The notes beneath the pieces are model-generated. The model was not told the origin of the DNA. It made no database searches and saw only the letters and a list, made by a program, of their open reading frames with translations. From the NCBI RefSeq assembly GCF_000425265.1, contig NZ_AUDC01000010.1:310001-374000 (forward strand): a stretch of DNA of 64,000 nt, read 5' to 3'. Positions 8,405-16,629 of the stretch are shown here, in pieces. The stretch is from Maridesulfovibrio zosterae DSM 11974 (GTDB taxonomy: Bacteria; Desulfobacterota; Desulfovibrionia; Desulfovibrionales; Desulfovibrionaceae). Made by a program: the position numbers and the translations under genes. Position 1 is the first letter of the stretch, and every line of letters begins with the position of its first letter.

Positions 8405-8477
8405 AAAATAATTTTTTATTCTATGATTAAACACTTTGGAGAAGAGAAGGTCTAAGCCTATCTGTACTCTCGAATTA

Positions 8478-8529
8478 GATAAAAAAATGTAGATGCTTAC
8501 GGTTCAGTAAGCATCTACATTTTTTTATC
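8478..8529. terminator. Bidirectional Rho-independent terminator
   Basis: A 22-bp near-perfect stem (8478-8499 with 8508-8529) carries A-runs in one arm and T-runs in the other. It separates the convergent GT2 gene (plus) and fliN (minus). Confidence 0.93.
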
Positions 8530-8565
8530 GGATATAAACAAATTTAATATACTACAGTGAGAACC

Positions 8566-8838
8566 TTAAAGACCAAGCTTTTTAATTCTGTCTTCAGGTT
8601 TAATAATTTCAGTAATCCTGAAACCGAAATTTTCATTAATAACTACGAGTTCACCGCGCGCAACAAGCCTTCCTTCTACATACATATCAAGAGGCTCGCC
8701 TGCTAATTTATGCAGTTCAATAACAGTACCCTGACCGAACTGGATAATTTCATTGACCAACAACTTGGTCCTGCCCATCTCAACCTTTACTTCAAGAGGG
8801 ATGTCCAGAATACGTTTCAGACTTGGTTCAGATGCCAT
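8566..8838 (-). CDS. fliN: Flagellar motor switch protein FliN (short form)
   Basis: A 90-residue SpoA/FliN domain: LDIPLEVKVEMGRTKLLVNE, then IIQFGQGTVIELHKLAGEPL, then DMYVEGRLVARGELVVINEN and a terminal GFRITEI. FliN builds the cytoplasmic C-ring of the flagellar motor and binds CheY-P. The protein consists of almost only the C-terminal SpoA domain, without the longer N-terminal segment of many FliN proteins. It is the last gene of a long minus-strand run, 109 bp after the split Rad50-like module, and no other flagellar gene lies in the window apart from an FlgM-like protein. Confidence 0.9.
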   Translation of the reverse strand: MASEPSLKRILDIPLEVKVEMGRTKLLVNEIIQFGQGTVIELHKLAGEPLDMYVEGRLVARGELVVINENFGFRITEIIKPEDRIKKLGL

Positions 8839-8947
8839 TTAAATACTCCGCATAATTTCTTAATTAACTGTCATCATAACTTAACTGAAAAAGCCCCAAA
8901 CAACCAGCAAAACCGGAACAGACTTATTTTCAGCTATCATATGAAAA

Positions 8948-9589
8948 TTATTTTACAGGTTCTATACTCGGCCCGCCTTCTTTCTGTGGTTTAAGGGCCA
9001 AAATGGAATCTGCACTTTCTGAAAAAAGATCCAGCGGATGATGGCTGATGACTAGAACCTGAAATCCCAGTCTCTGGGCAATAGTGCCTATTAATTCCAT
9101 AAAACGGGGAACCAGATCTGGACGCAACCAGCAATCCTGCTCATCAAGCACCAGAAAAGGACGATGTGATTCAGGATTAAGTCGTGAAAGAGCAATAAGC
9201 CGCAACCCTACGGACAAGATATTACAGACTGATCCGCCCTGTCCGACCATTATATCTTCCTCACCGCCGTTATTGAGAATCTGGAAATCAACCTGAAGCT
9301 TTTTATCCCGGATAGAAGCGACAGCTTTTACCTCACGATTCTGCCCGAGAATTTCTCTGATTGCGTGGGTAAGATTGGTTTCAAGCTCATTGAGGAGTTC
9401 ACCGAATAAGGCAGTGGAAAGCTCTTCCAGCCTAGAAGCTGCCGCAGGAGCAAGTTCCAGAAATTCTTCGATCTTACGAGCTTCTTCCTGCAAAGCAATC
9501 CAATCATCTACTCGAGATGAAGCCCTGGCACCTAATCGGTCAGCCCTGCGTTCAAGAGATTCAAGTGATGGTAATTCACCGGACTGCAC
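8948..9589 (-). CDS. C-terminal half of a split SbcC/Rad50-like ATPase
   Basis: A 213-residue protein carrying only the second lobe of an SMC/Rad50 ABC ATPase. The first ~80 residues are helical (a short coiled-coil arm). Then come a degenerate ABC signature (GQGGS, residues 116-120), Walker B (FLVLDEQD, 145-152) and a His-switch (ISHH, 181-184). There is no Walker A. That motif is in the separate gene at 10845-12185, so the two products must combine to form an active ATPase. The start is a GTG with GGTGGA upstream, only two bases after the stop of the coiled-coil gene, which implies coupled translation. No sign of a frameshift explains the split, because two other genes lie between the halves. 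Confidence 0.8.
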   Translation of the reverse strand: MQSGELPSLESLERRADRLGARASSRVDDWIALQEEARKIEEFLELAPAAASRLEELSTALFGELLNELETNLTHAIREILGQNREVKAVASIRDKKLQVDFQILNNGGEEDIMVGQGGSVCNILSVGLRLIALSRLNPESHRPFLVLDEQDCWLRPDLVPRFMELIGTIAQRLGFQVLVISHHPLDLFSESADSILALKPQKEGGPSIEPVK

Positions 9590-9591
9590 TT

Positions 9592-9915
9592 TTACTTTCC
9601 ACCCTGCTCAAGCTTCTGTAGCCCTTCCATAATGGAAGTGATATGAGCGCGGTAATCTGCGACAAGTTTCGCATTTTCAGTACGCTTTTCTTCAAGAAGC
9701 TGGTTCAACTCCTGAGGATCAGAAGTTCCATACTGCTGCATGGCCTGAGCTTCCAGATCAGCAAGCTGACGGCCGATGTTATCCAAATTCTGTTCAGTGC
9801 GGACTTTATCTTCACGCAAACGTTCATACTGCCGTTTAAGCTGTGCCAGTTCCTGTTCAAGACCGTTTCCGGGCTGATTCATATTGCCGTTATTCATTCC
9901 CTGCCCCATTGCCAT
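9592..9915 (-). CDS. Small coiled-coil protein of the split Rad50-like operon
   Basis: 107 residues from the ATG at 9915, chosen because a perfect GGAGGT stands five bases upstream; the frame is open further but only inside the nuclease gene. The first ~18 residues are Gly/Asn/Met/Gln-rich and flexible. The rest is one long heptad-like coiled coil (ELAQLKRQYERLREDKVRTE and onwards) with a likely kink near YGTSDPQELN. No cysteines are present, so it cannot supply a zinc hook. Its place between the nuclease and the C-terminal ATPase half suggests that it supplies or braces part of the missing return arm. No family recognised. Confidence 0.65.
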   Translation of the reverse strand: MAMGQGMNNGNMNQPGNGLEQELAQLKRQYERLREDKVRTEQNLDNIGRQLADLEAQAMQQYGTSDPQELNQLLEEKRTENAKLVADYRAHITSIMEGLQKLEQGGK

Positions 9916-10855
9916 CGGTAACCTCCGTATATAATTCCCATATAAGCTTGCTTTCAGGCTCATGGGGATCAATATTTTCTTCCAAAAACTGTTTCAATCC
10001 CGCCCCTTCATGAGTGCGTTTCCAAGCCAGCCGTTCCAAACCCTGCAAAAATTTTGATTCTGCTGCTTCAGCATCTTCCAGTTCCAGAGGAAATTCCTGA
10101 TCAGGAAAAACTTCATAAAAATCACGATGCGGAATTTCCCATAAATCTAAATCCTCACCGTCCGGTGTCCATATTCCGGCCTGCGGCTTACGCTCAAGGC
10201 CAAATTGTGAAAAAATAAGCCTGGAAATATTGCCAGGATTAGCCCAGGTGGTCATCCCTTCAATAATCGATTCTCGCGGGCCATGGATATGCCCGTTGAT
10301 TATCCAGTCTATACCTGACTTTTCTTTTATGGTGTGCTGTAGTTTTTTACAGTCTGGAAATGAAATATTATGATGTGTCACCCAGACAACTTTTGTATAT
10401 CTGCCGTCTTTCCTATCATAACCTTTAGGTATCTTAGTCCCGTCCGGTGACCCTCCGACCAGAACAAGGCCCTGCGGAGTTTCAAGCTCAAAGGCTGGAC
10501 CGTCATCACTGATGAGCCGGATTACACCTGCTGCGTCAAGAACAGCCATGGATACATCAGGTGTAAATCGGGCCTGATATTTATCATGATTCCCAACCAG
10601 CACAAAAGGCTTATACGGTCTGAACACCCTGATCATATCTACCAACAGACTGTTCCCGTTATCACGGGGCCAATGAAAAAGATCTCCAAGAATAAGCGGG
10701 ACCATATCAAGCGCAGCAGCCTGTTTAAAACAGGCCTCAAGCTTATTCAATACATCCAAAGCAAAATCGCCCAGACGCTGGCCCGGAGGCGTGGATGCTA
10801 TATGCGGATCTCCGATAAGAAAAAGCCCTTTGCCCTGCACAATATCAAGACTCAT
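9890..10855 (-). CDS. Mre11/SbcD-like metallophosphoesterase
   Basis: 321 residues from the ATG at 10855, which has GGGGAG at a good distance; a TTG at 10870 is less likely. Calcineurin-like phosphoesterase motifs occur in order: GDPH (residues 15-18), GDLF, GNHD, THH and GHIHGP. These bind two metal ions in Mre11/SbcD nucleases. The C-terminal ~90 residues are acidic and could be the ATPase-binding tail. Both ends overlap its neighbours (11 bp with the ATPase N-half, 26 bp with the coiled-coil gene). With a Rad50-like partner on both sides it most likely acts as the DNA nuclease of an SbcCD-type complex. It is shorter than typical SbcD (about 400). Confidence 0.8.
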   Translation of the reverse strand: MSLDIVQGKGLFLIGDPHIASTPPGQRLGDFALDVLNKLEACFKQAAALDMVPLILGDLFHWPRDNGNSLLVDMIRVFRPYKPFVLVGNHDKYQARFTPDVSMAVLDAAGVIRLISDDGPAFELETPQGLVLVGGSPDGTKIPKGYDRKDGRYTKVVWVTHHNISFPDCKKLQHTIKEKSGIDWIINGHIHGPRESIIEGMTTWANPGNISRLIFSQFGLERKPQAGIWTPDGEDLDLWEIPHRDFYEVFPDQEFPLELEDAEAAESKFLQGLERLAWKRTHEGAGLKQFLEENIDPHEPESKLIWELYTEVTDGNGAGNE

Positions 10856-12185
10856 AAGAACTCTCCCCAATCAACTTCTCAGCTTCAAGATCCCCTCCGC
10901 ATAGGGGGCAACTACCGATCTCAGTCAAACGCTTTTCAATACGCGTTTTTAAATCTCTTCCGGACTGTTCAAGATCATCCATTCTTTTTTGCATATCTTT
11001 CTTAGACTGCTTTAGGGACGAAATATTATTAAGAGTTTGAATAAGATGTGAACTGTCAAAAAGCTCAGGAGGACCGGCAAGAGGGCTTAAAAGCTTTGAT
11101 CTTCCAGCTATGCCTGACCTGTAATTAAGATTGCGGACGATATTGCTGATGATTGTGGAAAGAAATGAAACATCTTCGAGCTCGGGAGGAGAGCACAAAT
11201 TTTTCAATACATGACTTCGCATATTCTGACTTGCTTCTGCTCTGGTAAGCTGCACTTGCCTTGCACTTTCAGCTTCCAGCCGCTGAACAGGAAACAGCTC
11301 CGGCGGTGGCGTAATTCCATCAAGTGAAAGAGAGCGCTTTTTCAAATTATAACCATGAGAGTGCAGTTGTTCTATACGGGAAGTAACAGACTCAAGCGGA
11401 AAAATAGGGAAAAGTTCAGGCCCGGCCTGCAAATCAGCCAACCCTTTTCTTCTCTCAATCAAATTTGCCTGAATTTCTTCTAATTCAGACTTATGTTGCA
11501 TCAGATTTTCAATTACAGGAATCTCATCGGCAATTTTATCGCTTTGTACTTTTAAATCACGGGCCGCATCAAGTTCCAGATTAACCCGTGGCAGATCCTG
11601 CAAGCTGTCCAGCTCTTCAGCAATCAAAACCATCTTACTCTGCTGAAATTTTTTCTCTCTTTTGGCTGTTCTAACTCTATTTTTAAGTTCAGTCTGCATT
11701 GCCAAAAGATGTGATGCTTCTGATGAAGAAGCAAAGAACTGGGCCGCGACACTTGAAGGTTGATCAAGCAGAAATATAGGGTTTCGCTGATTTCCAATAT
11801 GCACATCAAGAGAGTTTCCGCCTTCAAGCGGAACTTGATTAAGACGTAACAACTTTAAAACATCTTCAGGTGGCCTGCGACCGAACTTGGCATAAACCTC
11901 CGGCTCTTCTGAGCCGGGCATTGTCACTTCATACCAGGCAGTTGCTTTCTTGCGAATCCATGCGACACGAACACCATCATCCATTTCAAGCTCAACACGA
12001 GCAACCTTGGCCCCGTGCCTGATAAAGTGTTTTGGTAACGGGTTGGTGGCAATGCAGCGCAGGGCCTCAACAACAGAAGATTTTCCGCTGTTGTTGGGAC
12101 CGGTAAGAACGGTCATACCTGCCCCTAACTCTATTACAGTATCTGCATGGGCAAGGAAATTTTTTAAAATAATTCTTTTAATCAT
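10845..12185 (-). CDS. N-terminal half of a split SbcC/Rad50-like ATPase, ending at a zinc hook
   Basis: 446 residues. The start IKRIILKNFLAHADTVIEL and the Walker A GPNNSGKSS (residues 29-37) are typical of Rad50/RecF-type ATPases. LLDQPSSVAAQFF (139-151) is the end of the first lobe. A helical region follows and contains four ungapped 39-residue repeats beginning with PELF-like motifs at 256, 295, 334 and 373. The chain stops 17 residues after a zinc-hook CPLC (426-429). A normal Rad50 would continue with a returning coiled coil and the second ATPase lobe; here those are on other genes (9592-9915 and 8948-9589). It leads the four-gene module. The next gene overlaps by 11 bp. Function in double-strand-end processing is inferred from the families. 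Confidence 0.82.
   Translation of the reverse strand: MIKRIILKNFLAHADTVIELGAGMTVLTGPNNSGKSSVVEALRCIATNPLPKHFIRHGAKVARVELEMDDGVRVAWIRKKATAWYEVTMPGSEEPEVYAKFGRRPPEDVLKLLRLNQVPLEGGNSLDVHIGNQRNPIFLLDQPSSVAAQFFASSSEASHLLAMQTELKNRVRTAKREKKFQQSKMVLIAEELDSLQDLPRVNLELDAARDLKVQSDKIADEIPVIENLMQHKSELEEIQANLIERRKGLADLQAGPELFPIFPLESVTSRIEQLHSHGYNLKKRSLSLDGITPPPELFPVQRLEAESARQVQLTRAEASQNMRSHVLKNLCSPPELEDVSFLSTIISNIVRNLNYRSGIAGRSKLLSPLAGPPELFDSSHLIQTLNNISSLKQSKKDMQKRMDDLEQSGRDLKTRIEKRLTEIGSCPLCGGDLEAEKLIGESSYES
10962..11429 (-). repeat. Four 39-residue protein repeats in the Rad50-like N-half
   Basis: Residues 253-408 of the encoded protein align as four ungapped units of 39 residues. Shared positions are Pro-Glu-Leu at unit positions 4-6, Phe at 7 in three of four, and Leu at 12. 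A less clear fifth unit may precede them (214-252). The DNA has diverged, so this is an old protein-level repeat rather than a recent DNA duplication. Confidence 0.75.
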
Positions 12186-12239
12186 ACATGCCTTCGGAAA
12201 CCATAAAATGAAAAAATAAATTAATGGAAAAATTAAGGA

Positions 12240-12965
12240 TCATTTAGCAATAAACGAACAGTATTCAACGGCACTAAGTGTTACCGATCCATCATCTGCA
12301 TATAAAATGACCGGAGGCTCGACGATTAAACCTGGCTTACCGTTCTTCACAGCCTCAATCATAACCACCTTGGAGGGGGTATTTAAACGTCCGTGTACAA
12401 ACTTAATACGCTTGGGCTCGAGCCTATGACGGGTAAAAGAATTTATCAACTCTGTCAGACGTTCAGCCAGAAAGACAAAACAGACTCGCCCACGATTACG
12501 AACCATACGGGCTGCTGCGTTGCTGAATACATCTAAATCAGCTTCAATCTCAAAACGGGCAGCATTCTTAAATACATCAGGGCAGGACCGGCCCCTCCCT
12601 TCAATCCTGTATGGGGGGTTGGACACAACAACATCAAAGCTTTCAGCAGGTGCAAAATAAGGTTTACAAACATTACCATTTATAATTTCAATCCGGTCAG
12701 CAAAACCTAATGTACCTATATTGTTACGTGCCGCATCAATCATCTCAGGGTTAACTTCCAATCCGGTAACATGGAGATCACTATTCAGGTTATGCAATAA
12801 TATTCCAAGCGGGATAACTCCGCAGCCAGTCCCAAGATCAAGAACCCTCCCTATAGCAGGTACAGAGGCAAATGAACTAAGAAGTAAGGAGTCCGTAGAA
12901 AAACGAAAACCAGTTGCAGGCTGTTCAAGACCGCGGGGAAAATATGCACGCCCTTCTTCACACAT
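12240..12965 (-). CDS. tRNA1(Val) adenine-37 N6-methyltransferase (TrmN6 family)
   Basis: 241 residues of the TrmN6/YfiC class of SAM-dependent methyltransferases. Visible motifs are the family's N-terminal FRFSTDSLLLSSF, motif I VLDLGTGCGVIPLGI, an acidic EVNPEMIDAARNN, and the catalytic SNPPYR (NPPY) common to N6-adenine methyltransferases. The enzyme would modify A37 of a valine tRNA. It lies on the minus strand between murJ (71 bp upstream) and the split Rad50 module (54 bp downstream), with no terminator visible, so it may share their transcript. The exact target nucleotide is inferred from the family. Confidence 0.85.
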   Translation of the reverse strand: MCEEGRAYFPRGLEQPATGFRFSTDSLLLSSFASVPAIGRVLDLGTGCGVIPLGILLHNLNSDLHVTGLEVNPEMIDAARNNIGTLGFADRIEIINGNVCKPYFAPAESFDVVVSNPPYRIEGRGRSCPDVFKNAARFEIEADLDVFSNAAARMVRNRGRVCFVFLAERLTELINSFTRHRLEPKRIKFVHGRLNTPSKVVMIEAVKNGKPGLIVEPPVILYADDGSVTLSAVEYCSFIAK

Positions 12966-13036
12966 AAAAATCTCTTTTTATACAGCAGTGCAAACAATAC
13001 AGAAATCCCAAAATATAAACCCGATCGCACATAAAT

Positions 13037-14560
13037 TTATCCCTTCCTGCGCCTGAGAGCACTAATCAGCATGCTGGCATCATCAGACCGAAGCAATAAC
13101 GATCCGGCAGCATAAACTGCTATCCAGACCGGAATCAGTGCAAACCATAAGATATTATATCTGGAGCTGTACCATGCCCCGATACCTACTAAACCACTTA
13201 AAAATGCACTTTTTAATACACTCAGCCCCGGTAGAGGTAAGTGTCCGGTCCTGCGGGCCATGACTGCAGCAAGTAACAGACAGTTCAGCATTGATGACAG
13301 AGAAACGGCCAGAGCCAACCCTACATGTGCCATATACTGCATAAGCAGATAACCGGCGCCGACATTCACCAGCAAGCACAAGACAGCTATCTTAACCGGA
13401 GTTTTAGTATCTTCCTGCGCATAAAAAGCAGATACGAGAGGACGGGACATAGCAATAAAAGGCAACCCCACTCCATAAGCCATCAAAGCCTGAGCAGTTG
13501 ATGCGACCGCGACAGCGTCAAAAGCGCCCCGCTCAAAGAGTAGTCCTATAAGCGGTTTCGCCAACGAAACAAGTCCGGCCATTGCCGGAAGAGAAATAAA
13601 AAGAGTCAGCCCTACTGTCTGTTTCAAGGTCTCAGCAAATTCATGCTCTTTACCATCCACACAAAGAGCAGCTAGACTGGGTAGTGCAGCGGTTCCGACA
13701 GCTATCCCGAAAACGCCAAGAGGAAATTGCACCAGCCTGTCAGCATAATAAAGATACGAGACACTGCCGACAGGCAAAAATGAAGCCAGCAAAGTACCGA
13801 GTGCAACATTAATCTGGTAAACAGCCGCCCCCAGTACGGTCGGAAGCATGAGTTTCCCCATACTCTTAACACCCGGATCAGCCAGACTACGCTTTCCGCG
13901 CCAGCTAAGACCAATCCGTTTAAGATACGGCTGTTGCAGCAGCCATTGCAATACACCGCCGATAAGTACGCCCCAAGCCATAAACAAGGCGACACTGTTT
14001 CCAGTGAAATACCCGATAAGGGCAGAACCGATCAACGCTATGTTGAGTGCGCATGGAGCCAGTGCTGGAGCCAGAAAATGCCCCATACTATTCAAAATAC
14101 CCATACAGAGTGCAACACCGCAAATAAAAATAACATAAGGGAAACAGACTCTTACTAAATCAACAGTAAGAGACATCAACTCCGGATTGCGGTCAAAACC
14201 CGGCGCAATAACCAGCACCAGAGGTTTGGCAAAAACAATTGCAAGCAGGGTAAGACAGCCAAGAATTATCAACAGCCAGGTCAAGGTTGACCTAGCCATC
14301 TCAAAAGCAGCCTCCTCACCCTGTTCACGTCTGACACGGCTGAAAACAGGGACAAAAGCCATGGTCAGAGATCCTTCACCGAATAACCTTCTAAGCAGAT
14401 TAGGAATACGGAACGCCACAAAAAATGCATCTGCAGGCAGGCCTGCCCCGAGTGCAAATGCAACAATAAGGTCCCTGACAAAGCCAAGGACCCGAGATAG
14501 CAACGTCGCCCCGGCAACAACCGAAGCATTGCGAACAATTTTACTTGATTCAGATGTCAT
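13037..14560 (-). CDS. murJ: Lipid II flippase MurJ (MviN)
   Basis: 507 residues, standard for MurJ, with about 14 transmembrane helices. The opening SVVAGATLLSRVLGFVRDL, then GLPADAFFVAFRIPNLLRRL and GEGSLTMAFVPVFS, are signature regions of the MOP-superfamily MurJ clade, including the conserved Arg residues that handle the lipid II pyrophosphate. It flips lipid-linked peptidoglycan precursor across the inner membrane. It lies 21 bp after mutM in a co-directional series, with no shared pathway evident. Confidence 0.95.
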   Translation of the reverse strand: MTSESSKIVRNASVVAGATLLSRVLGFVRDLIVAFALGAGLPADAFFVAFRIPNLLRRLFGEGSLTMAFVPVFSRVRREQGEEAAFEMARSTLTWLLIILGCLTLLAIVFAKPLVLVIAPGFDRNPELMSLTVDLVRVCFPYVIFICGVALCMGILNSMGHFLAPALAPCALNIALIGSALIGYFTGNSVALFMAWGVLIGGVLQWLLQQPYLKRIGLSWRGKRSLADPGVKSMGKLMLPTVLGAAVYQINVALGTLLASFLPVGSVSYLYYADRLVQFPLGVFGIAVGTAALPSLAALCVDGKEHEFAETLKQTVGLTLFISLPAMAGLVSLAKPLIGLLFERGAFDAVAVASTAQALMAYGVGLPFIAMSRPLVSAFYAQEDTKTPVKIAVLCLLVNVGAGYLLMQYMAHVGLALAVSLSSMLNCLLLAAVMARRTGHLPLPGLSVLKSAFLSGLVGIGAWYSSRYNILWFALIPVWIAVYAAGSLLLRSDDASMLISALRRRKG

Positions 14561-14581
14561 ATAAAATAAAATCCATACAGA

Positions 14582-15406
14582 TTAATCTTTCATTTTCTGG
14601 CAGTTGCTGCAAAAAGTGGAGCTACGCCCAGCAACGGTTCCACTTTCAAAAATTTTGCCGCAAGCTGGGCATGCTTCACCTTTTTTGCCATAGACCTTAA
14701 AAGAATTCTGGAATCCTCCTGCATCACCTCCGGCATCAACATAATCGCGGATAGAGCTGCCGTTTTCGCTGATTGCCTGCTTTAATACAGCCTGCAAGTT
14801 ATTAAAAAGGTTTTTGAGAGTTTCTTTTGATAGATCAGATGCTTTAGCTTTTGGATGAATACCGGAACGAAATAAAGATTCGTCGGCATATATGTTACCA
14901 ACCCCGGCAACAATAGACTGATTAAGCAGTAAACCTTTGATCTGAGCTTTGCGTCCTTCAACACACTTAACCAGTTCATCAGCAGAAGTTTCAAGAGGCT
15001 CCGGACCAAGGTTGCGATAAAAATTCCAATCCTGAAGTTCTTCATTATTAAGAGCACGAACTTCGCCGAATTTACGGGTATCATGAAATTCTATTGAACC
15101 ACCGTCAGTGAGACCGAAAACGATACGGGTATGTGTTTCGGGAATTGTTTCACCATCATGAGCTAGAACCCGTCCAGTCATTTTAAGATGAAACGTCACA
15201 TGCAAATCTTCTCCGAGATCCATTATGAGCAACTTGGCACGGCGATGAACGCTGGTAATCTCCTTTCCTGCAACACGGGAAGAAAATACATGCCATGGCA
15301 TCTTTACACTGCTGTGATTAAGAATTTTAACGGACTCTATGGTCTTGCCGACAAGAGACTTGGCAAGACCACGGGAAATAACTTCAACTTCTGGCAATTC
15401 TGGCAT
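14582..15406 (-). CDS. mutM: Formamidopyrimidine-DNA glycosylase
   Basis: 274 residues. The N-terminus [13 protein letters not shown] provides the catalytic proline and glutamate of Fpg. A conserved Lys occurs in HRRAKLL, and the C-terminal zinc finger has four cysteines ([11 protein letters not shown], then TFCSNCQ). It removes 8-oxoguanine and formamidopyrimidines and nicks the abasic site. The middle stretch [19 protein letters not shown] is strongly conserved in the family. The gene lies 26 bp downstream of the ChaN-like gene and 21 bp upstream of murJ. All key residues are intact. Confidence 0.96.
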   Translation of the reverse strand: MPELPEVEVISRGLAKSLVGKTIESVKILNHSSVKMPWHVFSSRVAGKEITSVHRRAKLLIMDLGEDLHVTFHLKMTGRVLAHDGETIPETHTRIVFGLTDGGSIEFHDTRKFGEVRALNNEELQDWNFYRNLGPEPLETSADELVKCVEGRKAQIKGLLLNQSIVAGVGNIYADESLFRSGIHPKAKASDLSKETLKNLFNNLQAVLKQAISENGSSIRDYVDAGGDAGGFQNSFKVYGKKGEACPACGKIFESGTVAGRSSTFCSNCQKMKD

Positions 15407-15432
15407 TTTATCTTTCCTGGAATATATAATAA

Positions 15433-16617
15433 TTATTTATCTTTCTTCAATCGTGTGAGCTGTCCCATATCAAGATCAAAAACATGTCCCTGCCTGTCTA
15501 TGGTAAAAATAAGCGGCTTATTTTCTTTATGAGCCATGGCTCCGGCCATATGCATTGCTGAAAGCCTAGATACGGGAATTCCTTGCGCTTTGGCAATGAC
15601 ATCGCCTGGTCTAATTCCCTTTTTATAGGCTTTTTGATCTCTTTTGACTGCGGTAATAACCGCCTGTCCCTGACGCATCTCAATAGTCATCCCCATTCTG
15701 CTTTCATATGATGGTGGACAATAAAAAAATGAATCTGCTGCCTTGGGATAAAATTCATCTCCACGCCACGGCATTATGGACATAATTCTGGCTTTTGGAT
15801 CAAGAATCCTTAACCGGCGCGCAATACCCCAGCTATGCTCAACATGTCCACCTCCGGCAAGAACAATTACCGGATGCCCTGAACGTTTACGAAGACTGAC
15901 GGACTTTTCAGCCATAGCCGTATCCCACAGAGACTGTACAAGAAAAAAACGCTTAATTTGTACAGGATCAGTTGCATTGCGATGTGCATGCATTGCAAGC
16001 ACCTTCTTAAGCCCTTCCTCCTGTTCAGGAGCCGGAGGGATTACGACATCAGGCAGCATGGAGCGCTCAGCAGGAGCTAATCCTTCAAGACCTTTTTTAT
16101 GTATTTCTCTGGTCAGGCTGAAAGGAAAATTGAGTCCGGCAACTGTAAGCTGACGCTTTGCTGCCAGTTCAAAAATTGGCCGGTACATATTAAAGTCATA
16201 GCGCCATCCGTTTTCCCAATCCAGTTCTACAGGTAAATCATCAACACCTATCTGTCCCAGATTAAACCGGTTGAGAACATCCTGCTTCCGGGCTGTTACC
16301 ATTTCAAGACCGATTGCATACTTAGCCTTGCTGCGAGTCAGCCCTTCAATAATTTTATACTGAACCTTATGGTCACAAACACTGTTATGTCCTTCTCCGA
16401 TAAGAACATAATCAGCATTACCGGCCTTCAGAATAAGTTTATTAAATGGTAGTTTATCGCCGGTTTGATTGAGAAAGTCTCCCGAACATGGCAAAAACGA
16501 AACAGCCATGTCAGGCGGTACAACTTTTTTCACACACCCGGCTCCAGCCATAAGAAAAAAAAGTGCGCAAAGAGCCAAAAAGCTCTTTGCGCATTTATTA
16601 CTGTATTTTTGAACCAT
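15433..16617 (-). CDS. ChaN-family lipoprotein with C-terminal PDZ domain
   Basis: 394 residues. A signal peptide ends in a lipobox (LMAGAGC, Cys ~28). Residues ~60-290 match the ChaN/TraB-like fold: [48 protein letters not shown], and [20 protein letters not shown]. In other bacteria ChaN binds haem and is an envelope protein linked to iron acquisition. Residues ~305-385 form a PDZ domain ([18 protein letters not shown]). The fusion suggests peptide- or protein-binding activity in the periplasm. It sits between paaK and mutM with short gaps. The molecular role is not certain. Confidence 0.78.
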   Translation of the reverse strand: MVQKYSNKCAKSFLALCALFFLMAGAGCVKKVVPPDMAVSFLPCSGDFLNQTGDKLPFNKLILKAGNADYVLIGEGHNSVCDHKVQYKIIEGLTRSKAKYAIGLEMVTARKQDVLNRFNLGQIGVDDLPVELDWENGWRYDFNMYRPIFELAAKRQLTVAGLNFPFSLTREIHKKGLEGLAPAERSMLPDVVIPPAPEQEEGLKKVLAMHAHRNATDPVQIKRFFLVQSLWDTAMAEKSVSLRKRSGHPVIVLAGGGHVEHSWGIARRLRILDPKARIMSIMPWRGDEFYPKAADSFFYCPPSYESRMGMTIEMRQGQAVITAVKRDQKAYKKGIRPGDVIAKAQGIPVSRLSAMHMAGAMAHKENKPLIFTIDRQGHVFDLDMGQLTRLKKDK

Positions 16618-16629
16618 GCAGAAACCAGG

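Noticed and set aside
8566-8838. fliN as functional part of the split Rad50 operon
   Set aside because: 109 bp gap and an unrelated family; it is more likely just co-directional.
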